Below are positions 1-9,196 of a DNA stretch of 64,000 bases, piece by piece (position 1 is the stretch's first letter; each line of letters opens with the position of its first letter). This stretch comes from Nitrospira sp. SG-bin1. GTDB lineage: Bacteria > Nitrospirota > Nitrospiria > Nitrospirales > Nitrospiraceae. The DNA lies in the NCBI GenBank assembly GCA_002083365.1, contig LVWS01000007.1, positions 1-64,000 on the forward strand. The letters run 5' to 3'. A program made the translations under genes and the position numbers. The notes beneath the pieces were generated by a model. The model was not told where the DNA came from. It ran no database searches and was given only the letters and a program-made list of their open reading frames with translations.

Positions 1-2913
1 GCCCAGCATCGCACAAAAGGCCGGATTACATTGCACGAAGCCGCCGTCCAGGTCGGCTATGGCTATACCGGTCCCCGCATGTTCGTAGACGCTACGAAAC
101 CGTGCTTCACTGTCGCGCAAGGCTACTTCAGCACGGGCGCGTTCGACCGCCGCCCAGGTTCGTTCCCCCGTTTCATGCAACAGTGAGATTTCTTCCGTTT
201 TCCACTGACGCGGTTCGGTGTGATGGACGCCGAGATAGGACACCCAGCGGCCGTCTTTGACGAGCGGAACGCCTAAGGCGGACCGGACATCGAGGCAGGC
301 GAACGCAGGACGCTCCGCGTCTCGTAACTCCGTCGCGACGGTTATGTCCGGGATGACGACCACTTCGCCGCGCCGTAATGTATCCACCGCGGCGTTCCAT
401 TCCGCGGTCGGGAACCGGCCGATGAGCTTCGGCAAACGCCCGCTCGTGTACGTATCCTGCACGATGCACGTCTTGCCGTCCGACGAGACGTCGGCATAAA
501 ACACCCGGTCCGCCTGCAACAACTCGCCGACGACCTGCATCGCCGCCCGCTGAATTTCCAACGGATCGGACAGCGGGCGTAAGACATCGCTTAATCTCAA
601 GAGAAACTCCTGTCGGCGTTCCTCCGATTTGCGCTCCGTGATGTCGAGCGACACGCCGCTGAACCGAATGGGTTCTCCTTCATCGTCATACGAGAACCGT
701 CCGTGGAGGGAGAGCCACCGCAATTCACCGGTATCGGCCCGGTAGACGCGATGTTCTTGCGCAAATAGCCCTCGCTCACGCTTCGCCCATTCGATCGCGG
801 CCGTGACACGGCCGAGGTCATCGGGATGCACCAGCCGTCGCCACTGTTCCATCGACACCGGTCCGCTTTCCGGCTTGTAGCCCTGCATCAGGGCATGTCG
901 CCGGTTCCAGACCGCCTCTCCCGTCCGCACGTCGACATCCCATGAACCCAGGTCCGCGCCCTCCAAGGCCAATCGCAGTCGTTCTTCGCTGTCGCGGAGC
1001 CGGTCTTCGGCCTGCTTGCGCTCGGTGATATCCGTCGCCATCCCCAGTATTTGCCGGACCTGCCCCTCCGCGTTCCGTTCCCACACGACATCGCGGCTGA
1101 GAAACCAGCGATACGATCCGTCGCGATGTCGGAAGCGATATTCCACCTGAGTCGTCACCCCGTCGCCTAATTCTTTGAAGGCTTCGAAGTACTGGAGCAA
1201 TCGGATGGCGTCGTCGGGATGGAGAACGGTCGGGATGAAGTCCGCCCCCAACGCATGGACTTCCTCCGGGCTATAGCCCAGCACGGCTCCGGTGTGTCGA
1301 TTCACATAGACATTCCGCTGTTCCTGAAGGTCGAAGATATACAGCACACCGGGAAGCACCGACGTCATTTCGCTGATGAATCGATGATTTTCCCGCAACC
1401 GTTCCTCGGTCCGCTTTCTCTCGGTGATGTCGCGCAAGATTTTGGAGGCCCCAAGGATACGGCCCTGTCGGTCTCGAATCGGCGAGATGGTCAGCGACAC
1501 ATCCACATCGCGGCCGTCCTTGCGCCGCCGCACGGTTTCATAGCGGGTGATGGACTCTCCCCGCTTGAGCCTGTCGAGAATGGCCGGCTCTTCCTCCACC
1601 AGATCGGGCGGAAACAACATGGTGACCGGTCGGCCGACGGCCTCCTCCGCCGTATAGCCGAGCACGGCTTCCGCGCTTCTGTTCCAACTCGTGATGGTGC
1701 CCTGGAGGTTTTTCCCGATGATGGCGTCGCTCGTGCTCTCGACAATGGCCGCCAACCTCGCCTTTTCCTCTTCAGCCCGCACGATGGCGTCTACATCGGT
1801 CACTGAGCCGACCCAGCGACGGACTTCGCCCTGATGGTCACGTACCGGCAACGCCCGCGCGATCACCCAGGCATAGGTGCCGTCGGTTCGGCGCAACCGC
1901 TGCTGCGCCTCGAAGGGCAGGCCGCCCTTCATACATTCCAACCATCGATCGATATTCGCCGCTCGGTCGTCGGGATGCAGCGCCTCGGCCCAGCCGTGTC
2001 CGGCCACTTGCTCCGGTGTTTGTCCGGTGAACCGGCACCAGCCCTCGCTCGTCCAGGTGTTCCACCCGTCCGCGTCGGTCTCGAACAAGAAGCTCGGCAC
2101 GGCCTCCGCCATCGTGCGGAACCGGGCTTCGCTCTCCCGCAACGCTTGTTCCGCTTGCTTGCGTGCGGTGATGTCGTTGCCGACGGTGATCAGGCAGAGC
2201 GTGCCGTTGAGCTCGACCAAATCGGAAGACACCAGAATATGGCGGATGTCGCCGAGCTTGGTCTTGAAACTCAGCTCCAGATTGCGCACCGGCTCGCCCG
2301 CTTTCAGACGGTCGATGAGCCGGACTCGCTCCTCGTGTTTCGGCCAAATGCCGAGCATCAGCGTCGTGTTGCCGATCACTTCTTCGCGATCGAACCCGAA
2401 CAGCCGCAGACAGGCGTCGTTCACTTCCAGACAACGGCCGGTCTCCACTTCGGTGATGCCGACGGGGTGCGGGCTTGCGCGGAAGGCTTTGGCGAATCGC
2501 TCTTCGCTTTCGCGCAGCGCGTCCTGCGCCTGCTTGCGCTCGGTCATATCGTGGACGACGCCCGCCATGCGCACCGGTCGGCCGCCGTCGTCGTAGTAGA
2601 AACGCCCGGTGCCGCTCATCCATCGCACCGAGCCGTTCGAATACAGAAACCGAAATTGGTCCGAGTACTGCGTCTCCTGCCGCGCCATCATGCCGAGCAC
2701 TTTTTTCCAGACCCGCTCCCGATCATCCGGATGGAGCACATCGGAAAACGCCTCGACTTTGCCGCTCAAACTTCTGGTTTGCATGCCGATCAACCGCTCG
2801 TGGGTGCCGAACCACTGCACATCTCCACCGACGATGTCCCAATCCCAGGCGCCGAAATCCGTGAACGAGGGGACGGCCGAATCGTCGAGTGTATGGCGAG
2901 AAAAATGATCCAT
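1..2913 (-). CDS. Multi-PAS/GAF sensory protein (C-terminus outside window)
   Basis: The frame stays open for 971 codons from an ATG at 2913 to the left edge, so the output domain (histidine kinase, diguanylate cyclase or other) is not visible. I read about six PAS/PAC units, at roughly residues 18-127, 130-255, 256-375, 376-500, 500-630 and 631-765. Most end in the PAC-type signature D-I-T-E-R-K. Several contain H-P-D-D, typical of the PAS_3 fold. A GAF-like domain follows at about 770-930, and a further PAS begins at about 935. No membrane segment or signal peptide is evident, so it is probably cytoplasmic. Ligands cannot be told from sequence. It is most likely a hybrid or multi-sensor signalling protein reading redox, light or small molecules. 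Confidence 0.85.
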   Translation of the reverse strand, partial: MDHFSRHTLDDSAVPSFTDFGAWDWDIVGGDVQWFGTHERLIGMQTRSLSGKVEAFSDVLHPDDRERVWKKVLGMMARQETQYSDQFRFLYSNGSVRWMSGTGRFYYDDGGRPVRMAGVVHDMTERKQAQDALRESEERFAKAFRASPHPVGITEVETGRCLEVNDACLRLFGFDREEVIGNTTLMLGIWPKHEERVRLIDRLKAGEPVRNLELSFKTKLGDIRHILVSSDLVELNGTLCLITVGNDITARKQAEQALRESEARFRTMAEAVPSFLFETDADGWNTWTSEGWCRFTGQTPEQVAGHGWAEALHPDDRAANIDRWLECMKGGLPFEAQQRLRRTDGTYAWVIARALPVRDHQGEVRRWVGSVTDVDAIVRAEEEKARLAAIVESTSDAIIGKNLQGTITSWNRSAEAVLGYTAEEAVGRPVTMLFPPDLVEEEPAILDRLKRGESITRYETVRRRKDGRDVDVSLTISPIRDRQGRILGASKILRDITERKRTEERLRENHRFISEMTSVLPGVLYIFDLQEQRNVYVNRHTGAVLGYSPEEVHALGADFIPTVLHPDDAIRLLQYFEAFKELGDGVTTQVEYRFRHRDGSYRWFLSRDVVWERNAEGQVRQILGMATDITERKQAEDRLRDSEERLRLALEGADLGSWDVDVRTGEAVWNRRHALMQGYKPESGPVSMEQWRRLVHPDDLGRVTAAIEWAKRERGLFAQEHRVYRADTGELRWLSLHGRFSYDDEGEPIRFSGVSLDITERKSEERRQEFLLRLSDVLRPLSDPLEIQRAAMQVVGELLQADRVFYADVSSDGKTCIVQDTYTSGRLPKLIGRFPTAEWNAAVDTLRRGEVVVIPDITVATELRDAERPAFACLDVRSALGVPLVKDGRWVSYLGVHHTEPRQWKTEEISLLHETGERTWAAVERARAEVALRDSEARFRSVYEHAGTGIAIADLDGGFVQCNPAFCAMLG

Positions 2914-3191
2914 GTCCGGCTCCTGTATGCGACCCACTGTTTCCGTCCTCGGACCGTCAGCGATGAAGCCGGCGGTCGGACCAGATATCATTCGGTGTAC
3001 GAACGAACGAGGAGTCGGAATATTACGCCCTAATCCTTTTGAGGCACAATCGTAAAATGAACGTGAAACTAAACTAGGGTTCTTCCTAGTAGCCTGGTGT
3101 TCCTCTGGGGACAGTCCTAGTGCGTGAAGCCCCCCCATAAAGATATCGTGCTTATAAAGAAGCCATGATTTGTGTCATTAAGGAGGCTGCC

Positions 3192-3467
3192 ATGAAGATT
3201 CTGCTGGGTTTGGCAATTGCTTTAGTGTCTTTTTTAGGCTTTTCCACGATAGGCGTGGCCGGTGAGATGAAGGGCGAAATGGAAAAGGCGAAAGGACAGG
3301 TCAAAGGCGAGATGGAAGAGGCGAAGGGGGAAGCCAAAGCTCTGAAGGAAGAAGCAAAAGGAAACGATATGAAGGCGGCCGGAGAGCGGGCAAAAGGCAA
3401 CACGAAAGGCGCCATGGAGAAAGGGAAAGGCAAGGTCAAGGAGCTGAATGAAAAAATGAAGGACTAA
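3192..3467 (+). CDS. Small exported Lys/Glu-rich helical protein (LEA-like)
   Basis: The protein has 91 residues. The ATG at 3192 is preceded by AGGAGG at ideal spacing; an upstream in-frame start at 3165 has no such site. A signal peptide covers about residues 1-23 and ends near G-V-A-G. The mature part is almost entirely charged repeats of the form G-E-M-K/E-x-A-K-G, with no Cys and no aromatic residues. This predicts a long amphipathic or disordered helix like LEA_4 or apolipoprotein-like stress proteins. A periplasmic protective role is inference only. It is monocistronic, with the pseudogene starting 120 bp downstream. Confidence 0.75.
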   Translation: MKILLGLAIALVSFLGFSTIGVAGEMKGEMEKAKGQVKGEMEEAKGEAKALKEEAKGNDMKAAGERAKGNTKGAMEKGKGKVKELNEKMKD

Positions 3468-3588
3468 GCTGACCGCGTCGGCTTGCACGGACGGCCGGCG
3501 GGAAGTCGGCTATCAATGGGTGGATCTTTCACATCGCCGGACGGATGACGGAGGTTCCTGTAGGTCGGCCATGTCCTGAACGTACCGC

Positions 3589-4065
3589 ATGCACGTTCAA
3601 GAGATTCTCTTATGGGGCGTGGTGGCACCGGCTTGTTGACGGTGATTCTTCGAATCGCCAGGCCTTTCATCTCACACGAATGGATGGACGTCCCCCTTCC
3701 TCCTCGGTTCCATGATCACGCCGAATCGCGATCGCGCAAGCGTGATCGCGATTCGCCATCCATTGTCTCAACGGATGGTGGATGGCCCTGTTTTATGCCG
3801 CCTTGTTTCACAGCTTCGGTTTTGCGACGTGGTGGCCGGGCGGGCTTCTGGGATTCGCCCATGCCGCCTTCGTCCTGACCGTCGTGCTGCCCTGCTGCCG
3901 GGCCCCATCCCAGAATGGCCTCGGACTTCCAGGACCCTGAACCGACTCGTCTGCTGGGAGCCGCCCGGATTCTTGGCCATGAATTACGGCTATCAAACGC
4001 CGTTGGCGACGGTGCCGGCGCATCTCGCATACGGCGCCGTGCTGGGTGGATTCTATCGGGTTTGA
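3589..4065 (+). pseudogene. Frameshifted remnant of a conserved polytopic membrane protein
   Basis: Pieces of one membrane protein are scattered over all three plus-strand frames. An ATG at 3589 opens with M-H-V-Q-E-I-L-L-W-G-V-V-A. A second frame continues with G-T-G-L-L-T-V-I-L-R. F-L-L-G-S-M-I-T-P-N-R-D lies around 3700-3735 and a hydrophobic stretch with L-F-H-S-F-G-F-A-T-W-W around 3780-3840. E-P-P-G-F-L-A-M-N-Y-G-Y and the terminal G-G-F-Y-R-V end in TGA at 4065. At least five frame changes are needed to join them; one is an extra C in the run near 3694. I recall the joined pieces as matching a small conserved hypothetical membrane family, but cannot name it. The last 13 bases overlap the converging GH15 gene. 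Confidence 0.65.
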
Positions 4066-5846
4066 TCGAGACTCAAGGCGGCGCCGATGTGAGCGAGATG
4101 GGTGAGCGCTTGCGGGAAATTTCCCAGCATGTGTCCCGACGAGACATCCATTTCTTCCGCGTACAGACCGACGTCGTTCGCGCGCCTCCCAAGCCGGTCA
4201 AAGAGACGGCGCGCCTCGGTCCGATACCCGGCCCCCGCCAGGGCTTCGACGAGCCAGAAGCTGCAGGGCAAAAAGGCTCCTTCCGTGCCATCCAATCCGT
4301 CTGTTCCGCGATAGCGATACACGAGGTCATCGCGACACAGGTCCTTCCGGATCGCGCGAATGGTGCCGATCATACGAAGATCGTTCGGATCGATGAACCC
4401 TTCATTCGGGAAGAGAAGCGCCGTGGCATCGAGCGCCTGCTCGTCGAAGCGCTGGACGAAGCTTCTCCGTTCCCAAGAATAGCCTCCTTCGAGGATGAGG
4501 CATCGGATGGAATCGCGCACCCGTTTCCACCGCACAGTATCGGCCCGCAGGCCTAAGGTGCGAACCACCCGCTCGGCACGATCGAGCGCCACCCAACACA
4601 TCACCTTGGAATGCACATATTGCCGCGGTTCGGTCGGGATTTCCCAGAATCCATGATCGGGACGGGCCCATTGTTCGCAGACCAATTCGGCCATCTGCAC
4701 GACATGTCGCCGCATGCCTCGATCCAGATCCAGTCCCTCCTGGACCGCATGCCACACCGCCCCCATCACCTCCCCATAGACGTCCAATTGGAACTGCGCA
4801 TGGGCCTGATTCCCTGTCCTTACCGGAGCGGATCCACGATATCCCGCCAAATGGGCCAGGGTTTTCTGCGTCAGTCCGCTCTCTCCGTACACGTCATACA
4901 TGACGTGCAGCGCGGGATAGGTGAGCGCGGTGGCATGGGTCATCCATTGCACGAAGGCCCGCGCTTCCTCGAGGTATCTCAAACGGAAGAAGACCCGCGC
5001 GGTATACGAGGCATCACGCAACCAACAATACCGATAGTCCCAGTTCCTGGTCCCGCCGATGACTTCCGGCAGCGAGGTCGTGGGCGCCGCGACAATGGCG
5101 CCGGAGGGAGCGAAGGACAATAGTTTAAGAGTGACCGCGCTACGAATGACCTGCCGGCGATACGGTCCGCGGTAGCAACAGGTTTCCGCCCATCGGTCCC
5201 AATAGCGGCTGGACTCTTCGATCGTCTGTTCCGCCTGCGCGATGACGGGATACACGGCCGGTGCGTCTTCCGAATAAGACAACCACAAGACCGCCCGACG
5301 CCCGGCGGCCATGTCGAGTCGGGCGTGTAAGCCGCCCGGCGCGACGGTCATCGGGATGTCGGTGGAAAGATGAAACAGCCGATTTCCCAAATCGGCGCAA
5401 TATCCCGCCTCGCCGCGGCTGCGGAACATCGGAATCACACACCCGTCGTTCGGCCGTGGCCGGCAACCGATCTGCAGGGGGACGGTACCCTCCACTCCTT
5501 CGATATATCGCAACACGCTGCGCCACGGCGTCAGACGACGTCGCTTGTCCTCTTCCGGCATCACCGGCATGCAATCCGTCACCCGGACCATGCCGCTTTC
5601 CGTCCGGAATTCGGTCATGAGCACGGCGGTCGAATCACGATAGGCCCGATGAGCCGAGAAGGAGCACGAAGGGGTAATGCTGAAATAGCCGCCGCGTGCA
5701 TGGTCGAGCAGACGATTGAACACGGAAGGACTGTCGAACTGAGGGAGACAGAGCCAGTCCAGCGAGCCGGATGAAGAGATGAGCGCGGCGCTTCGGCAAT
5801 CGCCGATCAAGGCATAGTCTTCGATATCGGCATACGGCGAACGCAA
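4053..5846 (-). CDS. Glycoside hydrolase family 15 protein (glucoamylase/trehalase-like)
   Basis: The protein has 597 residues, normal for bacterial GH15 enzymes. The N-terminus has the family opening I-x-D-Y-A-L-I-G-D-C-R-S-A-A and G-S-L-D-W-L-C. It is followed by an all-beta domain (about 1-230) and an (alpha/alpha)6 barrel containing G-T-R-N-W-D-Y-R-Y-C-W-L-R-D-A near residue 265. The C-terminal region has G-T-E-G-A-F-L-P-C-S-F-W-L-V-E and L-G-N-F-P-Q-A, both typical of the barrel and catalytic face. Family members hydrolyse alpha-glucosidic bonds (maltooligosaccharide, trehalose or glucosyl lipids); the substrate cannot be fixed here. No signal peptide is seen, so it is probably cytoplasmic and may act in glycogen or trehalose turnover. 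It converges with the upstream pseudogene. Confidence 0.9.
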   Translation of the reverse strand: MRSPYADIEDYALIGDCRSAALISSSGSLDWLCLPQFDSPSVFNRLLDHARGGYFSITPSCSFSAHRAYRDSTAVLMTEFRTESGMVRVTDCMPVMPEEDKRRRLTPWRSVLRYIEGVEGTVPLQIGCRPRPNDGCVIPMFRSRGEAGYCADLGNRLFHLSTDIPMTVAPGGLHARLDMAAGRRAVLWLSYSEDAPAVYPVIAQAEQTIEESSRYWDRWAETCCYRGPYRRQVIRSAVTLKLLSFAPSGAIVAAPTTSLPEVIGGTRNWDYRYCWLRDASYTARVFFRLRYLEEARAFVQWMTHATALTYPALHVMYDVYGESGLTQKTLAHLAGYRGSAPVRTGNQAHAQFQLDVYGEVMGAVWHAVQEGLDLDRGMRRHVVQMAELVCEQWARPDHGFWEIPTEPRQYVHSKVMCWVALDRAERVVRTLGLRADTVRWKRVRDSIRCLILEGGYSWERRSFVQRFDEQALDATALLFPNEGFIDPNDLRMIGTIRAIRKDLCRDDLVYRYRGTDGLDGTEGAFLPCSFWLVEALAGAGYRTEARRLFDRLGRRANDVGLYAEEMDVSSGHMLGNFPQALTHLAHIGAALSLDQTR

Positions 5847-5947
5847 GCGCTCAGATCCACTTCACCTGTTCTTGCCGCGTCATGGAACCGGGTATCCGCC
5901 GCAAAAACATTGAACCTCGGTCGGAAACACGACGGAATATCGGCGGG

Positions 5948-6247
5948 TCACGGTTTTCCTTTCGGCCTCTTGCGGCCGGCCGACACCAGTCCCGCCCTTG
6001 ATCCGCCGGTCTTTCCTCCCTTGGTCCCCTTGGCTTCGAATCGCCCATCCGATTCGGGCGGCGGCCCCGCGCCGGCTTTCCGCGACGATCGATGTCCTCG
6101 ACCGCCCACTCCCGGCGTGGCTGCATCCCTTCCCTGTCCTCCTTCCGAGGACCGGACCCTTTCCTGCCTGCTTCGTTCCTGGTCGACAGGAAAGTGGGTG
6201 ATTCCCACCTTCTTCGCCTGACCGTCCTTCTTGTTCCGCCGGGCCAT
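5948..6247 (-). CDS. Small basic Gly/Arg/Lys-rich protein
   Basis: The frame encodes 99 residues from an ATG at 6247, with GAGAGGTG about 6 bases upstream on the minus strand. The longer frame starting at 6307 lacks a ribosome site. The sequence opens M-A-R-R-N-K-K-D and is strongly basic with low-complexity G, R, K and S, and it ends in G-R-K-R-P-K-G-K-P. It has no membrane segment and no Cys. The opening resembles that of the basic protein at 62972-63328, so the two may share a family. A nucleic-acid-binding role is possible but unproven. A competing frame (minus strand 5851-6126) makes this call moderate. Confidence 0.45.
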   Translation of the reverse strand: MARRNKKDGQAKKVGITHFPVDQERSRQERVRSSEGGQGRDAATPGVGGRGHRSSRKAGAGPPPESDGRFEAKGTKGGKTGGSRAGLVSAGRKRPKGKP

Positions 6248-6281
6248 CTGTGTCACCTCTCTCAGTCGAAAGCGACCGTTC

Positions 6282-6944
6282 CTATCGGAGGCCGAACTCT
6301 CGTTCACCTCTCACGCGAGCGATGGGTTCCATTATTTGCACGCACGTGGCGGTGTCGCCGGGATCGACGAATGCGAACGAAGCCGGCGGCCCGGAATCCG
6401 AATGCTCGGCAAATCTCGGTTGAGCGGCCTCGATGATCATGGCCGGGGTGATGTGAAGCGCCTTCTGAAGATGTTGCTTGAGCACCGGCAAGGCATCGGA
6501 TGCCCATCGTTTGATGTCCGTGTCCGCGAGCTGCCGCGCCTGCTGCTCGAACTCCGTCACTTCCTTCGCATGGTCCCGCAACATATGCCGCATATATTCG
6601 CGATCGAAGTCCTGGTTCCGCAGCATCGCCAACTCTCGATGTATCCGCTTCTGCTTCTCGCTCACCTGCACCGGCAGTTGAATCCCTTCCTTTAACCCCA
6701 GTCGACGAACTTCCCGTTGAGCTATCTGGTGATCCTCGATCATCTTGGCGGCGAATTGCTTCACGCTCCGGCTCGATGCTTTGCGGGTGGCCAGTTGTCC
6801 CAGCATGACCACATTCTCCTGTCCCTGAGCCACGGTCGTCAGAAACGATTCTTCGGCGGCACTCCGCATTGCCGCCGAACTCGGAATTACGGGCGCAATT
6901 GCCACGACGGCGACCCCAGCAATGAACACTCTTGTAAACTTCAT
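6282..6944 (-). CDS. Exported DUF4142 protein (copy 1)
   Basis: The protein has 220 residues. The start is set by AGGAGG immediately upstream on the minus strand. A signal peptide ends around residue 25 (S-S-A-A). The DUF4142 region (about 30-175) is an all-helical, ferritin-like fold with a conserved L-G-Q-L-A, F-A-A-K-M-I-x-D-H and L-P-V-L-K-Q-H-L. It is closest to copy 2 at 49243-49776, sharing the E-E-S-F-L-T-x-x-A-Q-G opening and the same tail motif. It also carries about 45 extra C-terminal residues absent from the other copies. DUF4142 proteins are periplasmic or outer-membrane linked and of unknown biochemical role. Confidence 0.85.
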   Translation of the reverse strand: MKFTRVFIAGVAVVAIAPVIPSSAAMRSAAEESFLTTVAQGQENVVMLGQLATRKASSRSVKQFAAKMIEDHQIAQREVRRLGLKEGIQLPVQVSEKQKRIHRELAMLRNQDFDREYMRHMLRDHAKEVTEFEQQARQLADTDIKRWASDALPVLKQHLQKALHITPAMIIEAAQPRFAEHSDSGPPASFAFVDPGDTATCVQIMEPIARVRGEREFGLR

Positions 6945-7369
6945 GAGCCTCCTCGGCTCTCCTGATGTCTCCCCTCAGCGCTACATGACCCTGGGCCATG
7001 GAGAGACCTATCTGAGTATCACAGGTACCCTCATCGCAATGGGCGTACCAGCTGTCGCGATCCCTTTTACCCGATCAGAACGGACGAGACTTCGCGTCAA
7101 GATAGCGGTGAATCGCTCATCATCGGCTCACTCGTACAGGGCGACTTGTGCGAGCGATGCCGGAGCAGTCGTGCACAAAACGTCTCCACGAGCGCAGCTT
7201 GTCTCCGACCGAAGTCGAAACGGGAGTGATTCTCCGGTTCACGTGCCTCTCCGTCGTCCATACGAGGCGATGGACATCGCCTGATGCTCGATTCGCCATC
7301 GGCCTAGGCACCCCCCCAGGCGACGAGTTGTCGCATCCGGAGTACGGTGAACCGGAGTGTTGACGACGT
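6945..7369. other. Intergenic region between divergent genes, 425 bp
   Basis: This gap separates the divergent DUF4142 gene and the sugar operon, so it must carry promoters in both directions. I see no convincing gene, tRNA or long repeat. Short frames here lack ribosome sites. Confidence 0.5.
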
Positions 7370-9196
7370 ATGGAAGAGGTTGACGAACAGACCATTGGTC
7401 AAGGCTATCCTCGCCCGCAACTGCGTCGAGCCAACTGGACCAATCTGAACGGCCTTTGGGACTTCACCATGGATCCGTTCGCCGTGTGGCAACATCCGAA
7501 AGAAGTGCCGTGGCGGAACGTCATTCACGTCCCTTTCGCCCCCGAAACGGAACGCAGCGGCATCGGCGAGAAGGATTTCTTCAAGTCTTGCTGGTATCGG
7601 CGGTCCATCTCCTTGTCGAAACTCCGCCGTGAAGAACGGTGCCTGCTCCACTTCGGAGCCGTGGATTACAGGTCCACCGTGTGGATCGACGGCCAGTGTC
7701 TGGGCTCGCATGAAGGCGGGTACACCCCCTTTTCGTTCGACGTCACGGAACACTTGGCGGACCGAGAGCGGCATGAGCTGGTCGTTCGGGCCGTGGATCT
7801 GCCGAACGATCTCCAACAGCCGCGTGGAAAGCAAGACTGGCAACGGGAGCCCCACCTCATCTGGTACCCGAGAACGAGCGGAATCTGGCAGACCGTCTGG
7901 CTGGAACAGGTGCCGGATCGCCATATCCAGAGCATCCGCTATACCCCCAATTTGAGCCGCTGGGAAATCGGCCTCAATGTGGGTCTCGCCGGGCGTGACA
8001 TGGAGGGGATGCGGGTGAAAGCCGTCCTGAGGGTGAAGGGGCAGCTGCTCGCCGAAGACAGCTACAGCGTGTCGGCCGGCGAGGTGCACCGACGCATCGC
8101 GTTGTCCGATCCAGGCATCGACGACTCACGGAATGAATTGCTCTGGAGTCCCCGCTCTCCGACGCTGATCGACGTCACGCTGGAGCTGCTCAACGCGCGC
8201 GGGGACGTCCTCGATCGGGTCGAAAGTTACACGGCGCTGCGGGAAATCTCCATTCAAGGGGACCGCATCATTCTGAACGGGCGAGCGGTGCAACTCCGGT
8301 TCGTGCTGGATCAAGGGTACTGGCCGGAGACGGGCATGACGCCTCCTGATGATGCGGCGCTGCGGCGCGACGTCGAATTGGCGAAGCAGATGGGGTTCAA
8401 CGGCGTGCGTAAACATCAGAAGATCGAAGACCCCCGGTATCTCTATTGGGCCGATCGCCTCGGCCTGCTCGTCTGGGAAGAAATGCCGAGCGCCTACCGC
8501 TTCACGACCAAATCGGTGGAACGGCTGAAGCATCAATGGGAGGAAGTGCTGCACCGAGACTACAACCACCCCTGCATCATCGGATGGGTGCCGTTCAACG
8601 AATCCTGGGGCGTGCCGAACCTCCCGGACAATGCGGCGGAACGCCACTATGTACAGGCGCTCTATCACCTGACGAAAACGATCGATCCGACCAGGCCAGT
8701 GGTCGGGAACGACGGGTGGGAAAGCGTGGCGACCGACATCATCGGCATTCACGACTATGACAAGGAACCCGCCCGCATGGCGCTGCGCTACCAAACGACC
8801 GATATGCGCGTACGACTGTTCCTGCACGAGCGGCCGGGCGGGCGCCTGCTCATGCTGCAGGGGCAAGAATCCGGACCATTGCAAGCAGAACATCCCATCG
8901 TATTGTCCGAATTCGGCGGCATCGCGATCAAAGGGGAACGGACATGGGGCTATGTCAAAAGCCAGGACGCCGACGAACTCGAACGCCGATACGTCGAGTT
9001 GTTGGCCATGGTGCACGGGCTGCAACTGCTTGCCGGATTTTGTTACACCCAATTTGCGGACACTTATCAAGAAGCGAACGGGCTGCTCCATGCCGACCGT
9101 CGACCGAAATTTTCAATCGAGCGGATGTCCGAAGCGACCCGCGGACCCGAGCATCATCCGATGCTGGAATCCGACCAGGAGACCCAGGCGACATGA
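7370..9196 (+). CDS. Glycoside hydrolase family 2 enzyme (beta-galactosidase-like)
   Basis: The protein has 608 residues. The usual GH2 order is visible: sugar-binding domain (about 20-190, with Y-R-R-x-I and V-D-Y-R-S-T-V-W-I-D-G), an immunoglobulin-like domain (about 190-300) and a TIM barrel (about 300-590). F-N-E-S-W-G places the acid/base at E411, and L-S-E-F-G-G places the nucleophile at E514. It is short for LacZ (about 1000 residues) and lacks LacZ domains 4 and 5. It has no signal peptide, so it is predicted cytosolic. The galT and galK genes next to it, with an ATGA overlap to galT, argue that it releases galactose, though beta-glucuronidase or beta-mannosidase activity cannot be excluded. 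Confidence 0.88.
   Translation: MEEVDEQTIGQGYPRPQLRRANWTNLNGLWDFTMDPFAVWQHPKEVPWRNVIHVPFAPETERSGIGEKDFFKSCWYRRSISLSKLRREERCLLHFGAVDYRSTVWIDGQCLGSHEGGYTPFSFDVTEHLADRERHELVVRAVDLPNDLQQPRGKQDWQREPHLIWYPRTSGIWQTVWLEQVPDRHIQSIRYTPNLSRWEIGLNVGLAGRDMEGMRVKAVLRVKGQLLAEDSYSVSAGEVHRRIALSDPGIDDSRNELLWSPRSPTLIDVTLELLNARGDVLDRVESYTALREISIQGDRIILNGRAVQLRFVLDQGYWPETGMTPPDDAALRRDVELAKQMGFNGVRKHQKIEDPRYLYWADRLGLLVWEEMPSAYRFTTKSVERLKHQWEEVLHRDYNHPCIIGWVPFNESWGVPNLPDNAAERHYVQALYHLTKTIDPTRPVVGNDGWESVATDIIGIHDYDKEPARMALRYQTTDMRVRLFLHERPGGRLLMLQGQESGPLQAEHPIVLSEFGGIAIKGERTWGYVKSQDADELERRYVELLAMVHGLQLLAGFCYTQFADTYQEANGLLHADRRPKFSIERMSEATRGPEHHPMLESDQETQAT

Noticed and set aside
1834..3033. Long plus-strand open frame opposite the PAS sensor
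   Set aside because: The minus-strand frame has recognisable PAS motifs throughout; the plus frame has none and no ribosome site.
3722..3755. 12-bp perfect inverted repeat with GCGATCGC
   Set aside because: It lies in the pseudogene where the ancestral codons for N-R-D-R-A-S-V-I-A explain it; not needed as a regulatory site.
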